A stretch of DNA of 64,000 nt. It comes from Mycobacterium sp. DL99 (GTDB lineage Bacteria; Actinomycetota; Actinomycetes; Mycobacteriales; Mycobacteriaceae). Made by a program: the position numbers and the translations under genes. The notes under the pieces are model-generated. The model saw only the letters and a program-made list of their open reading frames with translations. It ran no database searches and was not told the DNA's origin. Each line of letters opens with the position of its first letter. Positions within the stretch are counted from its first letter, which is position 1. Where the stretch lies: positions 3,647,008-3,711,007 of the forward strand of contig NZ_SJOM01000007.1 in assembly GCF_004762045.1 (NCBI RefSeq), read 5' to 3'. Below, in pieces: positions 61,881 to 64,000 of this stretch.

Positions 61881-62648
61881 CTAACCGTCGGCGTCCCCCA
61901 CCGGCCTGCCGACCACTGCCCCGCCCTGGGGCCATCCGGCCGGTGAGTCCTCCCACGGTTCCTGCCGCCCGTACGGGGTGAGGTCGAGGAAGGGATATCC
62001 CACCGCGGTGTGGTCGAGGCCGCGCGCGAAGGCCGAGTAGGTGTGGAAGACGTCGTCGCCGCGGCGCAGGAAGACGCTGGCGCCCGGCCAGTCACCCCGG
62101 AGGTCGTCGTCGCTGAAACCGTCGGCGCGCAACTCATCGGCGGACTTGTAGTTGTATTCGATTGGCGCACGGGCCGGGTCGAGCGTCACGTGGAAGTCGT
62201 AGGTGAAGTCACCATCGCGCGACGAGTACCACGGGAACGTCCAACCGTGCGCGTCTCGGTATGCCGCGATGCTCGCGTACGGCGCCCTGGACACGCAGGC
62301 GAAGGTGACGTCCTTGCAATGCAGCAGAGCCCGGTCCTGCTCGGTGAACGTGAGATCGGCCGCGGCCGTGCAACTCGGACAACCCTGATCGATCGCGTCG
62401 ATCCACATGAAGTGATGGATGTAGAGCTGGCTGCGACCCTCGAACAAGTCGACCAGTCGCACTTCGCCGTCGGGCGCTTCGAAGGTGTAGTCCTTCTCCA
62501 CCTTCACCATCGGCAGCCGGCGCCGCTGGGCGTTGACGGCGTCGCGCAGGTGTGTCACCTCGCGTTCAGCGGCCAGTAGTTTCTTGCGTGCCTCGAGCCA
62601 CTCGTCCCGGGTGACGATGTCTGGGTAGGCAGTGAGCGTCAGCGTCAT
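61881..62648 (-). CDS. DUF899 family protein (thioredoxin-like fold)
   Basis: 255 residues. ATG 62648 has GAGGAG 7 nt upstream. Motifs of the DUF899 thioredoxin-like family: WLEARKKLLAAEREVTHLRDAVNAQRRRLPMV, FEGRSQLYIHHFMWI, CPSC in DQGCPSCTAAAD as the redox-like site, and GWTFPWYSSRDGDFTYDF. Function unknown; sometimes placed with peroxiredoxin-like proteins. Confidence 0.88.
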   Translation of the reverse strand: MTLTLTAYPDIVTRDEWLEARKKLLAAEREVTHLRDAVNAQRRRLPMVKVEKDYTFEAPDGEVRLVDLFEGRSQLYIHHFMWIDAIDQGCPSCTAAADLTFTEQDRALLHCKDVTFACVSRAPYASIAAYRDAHGWTFPWYSSRDGDFTYDFHVTLDPARAPIEYNYKSADELRADGFSDDDLRGDWPGASVFLRRGDDVFHTYSAFARGLDHTAVGYPFLDLTPYGRQEPWEDSPAGWPQGGAVVGRPVGDADG

Positions 62649-62703
62649 CGAATCACTCCTCGTGTCGGTCCTATACGAGTGAGACCCGCGCCAACACCGA
62701 AAG

Positions 62704-64000
62704 TCATCGCTCCTGCGGTGAATCAACCCGGAAGGACCGGAATGAGGCGACCACCCCGACCGCTGCGAGCACCGCGAATGCGGCGAAAAGCCAACGCGCC
62801 GGCACCGCATCTGCACTGTCGCTGAGGTTGACGACGACCCCCGCCAAACCCGCTCCGAACGCCCCGCAGATCAGTTGCACGGTGTTGATCGCCGCCGCGG
62901 CGGCCGGCCCCTCATCTGGATCGTCCACGCTGCTCATCGCCCACGCGGACAGATGGGGCCAGGCGATACCGATACCGGTGCCGGTGACCACCAGCGCCGC
63001 CGCCCACATGGCCACCAGCCACGGCGCCATCCCGTCCCGGATCAACACCGCCCCGGCCGCCAGGCCGATCGCCATCACGACGGGCGCGAACGCCACCGTG
63101 CGCACGATCACCCGCCGGTTCTGCAGCGACGCACTCACGATCTCCCCCGCCGTCCAGCCCACCGAGAGCACCGCAGCGAAGAATCCGGCCATCACCGGCG
63201 TCAGGTGCGCCAGCCGTTGACCGAACAGCGGCACGTACATGTCGACCATGGTGGCGGCCATCAACACGCCGAGGCTCAGGTAGATCCACTTGAGCGGACC
63301 CGGGCCGAATGTGCTGGGCGGCAAGACCGATGCCCCGGCGCGACGGTCGACGAACAGGAACCGGGCCACCAGCACCACCCCGAGCACGAGCAGTGCTGCC
63401 GTGGCCCGCCAGTCGTGCGGGATACCGGCCACGCTCACGGCCATGGCCGCCGCGCCCAACAAGGTCAGCGACCGCACCGGAATGCCGGGTGTCGGGGCCG
63501 ATGCTGCACCGTTGCGGCCAGGAAGCGCGACGGGTACCAGAGCGGCCATGGCGACCGTCAGCACAACGAGCACGCCGAAGGCCCACCGCCAGTGCCCGAA
63601 TTGCGCGAACAGCCCGCCCGCCGCCGGGCCGATCAAGGTGCCGACCCCCCACATCGCCGATACCAGCGCAGAGGCCTTGGTCCACAACGTATTCGGCAGC
63701 GCGGTGTTGATCACCGCATACCCCAGGCCGGCCAGCAGGCCGCCGGCGAAGCCCTGCACGGTGCGCCCGGCGAGCAGCACCTCCATGCTCGGCGCCAGCG
63801 CGCAGCCCAGGCTTCCGGCACCGAACACCGTGAGCCCCAACAGATATGCCCTCCGGGGCCCCAGCCGCATCAGCGTCGAATGGACCGTGGTGGCGGCGAT
63901 CACCGAGGCGACCAGGTACACCGTCGTCACCCAGGCGTAGAACCGCTGACCGCCGATGTCGGCCACCGCACTGGGAAGCAGGCTGATCGTCAGGAATTCG
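62704..64000 (-). CDS. MFS transporter, N-terminus beyond the window
   Basis: At least 430 residues in an open frame that is still open at base 64000 (upstream residues EFLTISLLPSAVADIGG). About twelve hydrophobic helices with MFS features: LMRLGPRRAYLLGL between helices, LLAGRTVQGFAGGLL, and a drug-efflux-type helix set. Conserved R/G motifs suggest a proton-driven drug/metabolite exporter of the DHA type. The true start is outside the window. On the same strand 56 nt upstream of the DUF899 gene. Confidence 0.85.
   Translation of the reverse strand, partial: EFLTISLLPSAVADIGGQRFYAWVTTVYLVASVIAATTVHSTLMRLGPRRAYLLGLTVFGAGSLGCALAPSMEVLLAGRTVQGFAGGLLAGLGYAVINTALPNTLWTKASALVSAMWGVGTLIGPAAGGLFAQFGHWRWAFGVLVVLTVAMAALVPVALPGRNGAASAPTPGIPVRSLTLLGAAAMAVSVAGIPHDWRATAALLVLGVVLVARFLFVDRRAGASVLPPSTFGPGPLKWIYLSLGVLMAATMVDMYVPLFGQRLAHLTPVMAGFFAAVLSVGWTAGEIVSASLQNRRVIVRTVAFAPVVMAIGLAAGAVLIRDGMAPWLVAMWAAALVVTGTGIGIAWPHLSAWAMSSVDDPDEGPAAAAAINTVQLICGAFGAGLAGVVVNLSDSADAVPARWLFAAFAVLAAVGVVASFRSFRVDSPQER

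Overview
The window is high-GC actinobacterial DNA that I assign to a fast-growing Mycobacterium (Mycolicibacterium). The order tyrS - mpg - ABC/TetR - Rv1684-like - Rv1683-like - ABC-F - arg operon - pheST - adenylate cyclase - DUF2236 - tsnR - rplT/rpmI/infC - lysX - Rv1639c-like - uvrA - MBL (Rv1637c-like) - Usp (Rv1636-like) - glycosyltransferase (Rv1635c-like) matches, in inverted orientation, the Rv1689 to Rv1635c block of M. tuberculosis as I remember it. The first 264 bases hold an rRNA-operon promoter and leader directly downstream of tyrS, an arrangement known from the rrnB operon of fast growers. The large pks cluster and PE genes that interrupt this block in M. tuberculosis are absent; small accessory genes sit there instead.

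Layout. 1-5.3 kb: rRNA leader, tyrS, mpg, a leaderless ABC exporter with its TetR regulator, a Trm112-like protein and a secreted protein. 5.3-12.5 kb: a fused hydrolase/acyl-CoA-synthetase-like protein, a Uup-type ABC-F ATPase, an MPT63-like secreted protein and a BBE-type flavin oxidase lipoprotein. 12.5-21 kb: the arginine operon argCJBDFRGH, the first six genes chained by 4-nt overlaps and headed by three ArgR half-sites over the argC promoter. 21-26 kb: a divergent MerR regulator/DinB-like pair and pheST. 26-28.4 kb: a partly duplicated gene (one copy broken) and a class III adenylate cyclase. 28.5-34.6 kb: a DUF2236 oxygenase, an acyl-CoA dehydrogenase and a divergent D-amino-acid-type catabolic unit (PLP deaminase versus kinase-IclR-RidA). 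34.6-41.3 kb: a frameshifted hemerythrin, tsnR, infC-rpmI-rplT behind a long leader with an intrinsic terminator, and lysX. 41.3-48.6 kb: an esterase, then a five-gene locus with a CHAT caspase-like protease, a TPR-like partner, a coupled pair of unknown proteins and a small membrane protein. 48.7-64 kb: an LpqH-like lipoprotein, an AlkZ-like protein, a second ABC-F, uvrA, a metallo-beta-lactamase fold protein, Usp, a GT-C glycosyltransferase, a TesB thioesterase, LysR/acetyltransferase, tRNA-Cys, a DUF899 protein and an MFS transporter cut by the window end.

A recurring feature is a -10-like hexamer (mostly TANNNT) ending 6 or 7 nt before the start codon, with no Shine-Dalgarno; this predicts leaderless mRNAs for about eleven genes here and was used to choose several starts. 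No CRISPR array, prophage or transposase was seen. The least explained block is the CHAT/TPR locus at 42.7-48.6 kb.
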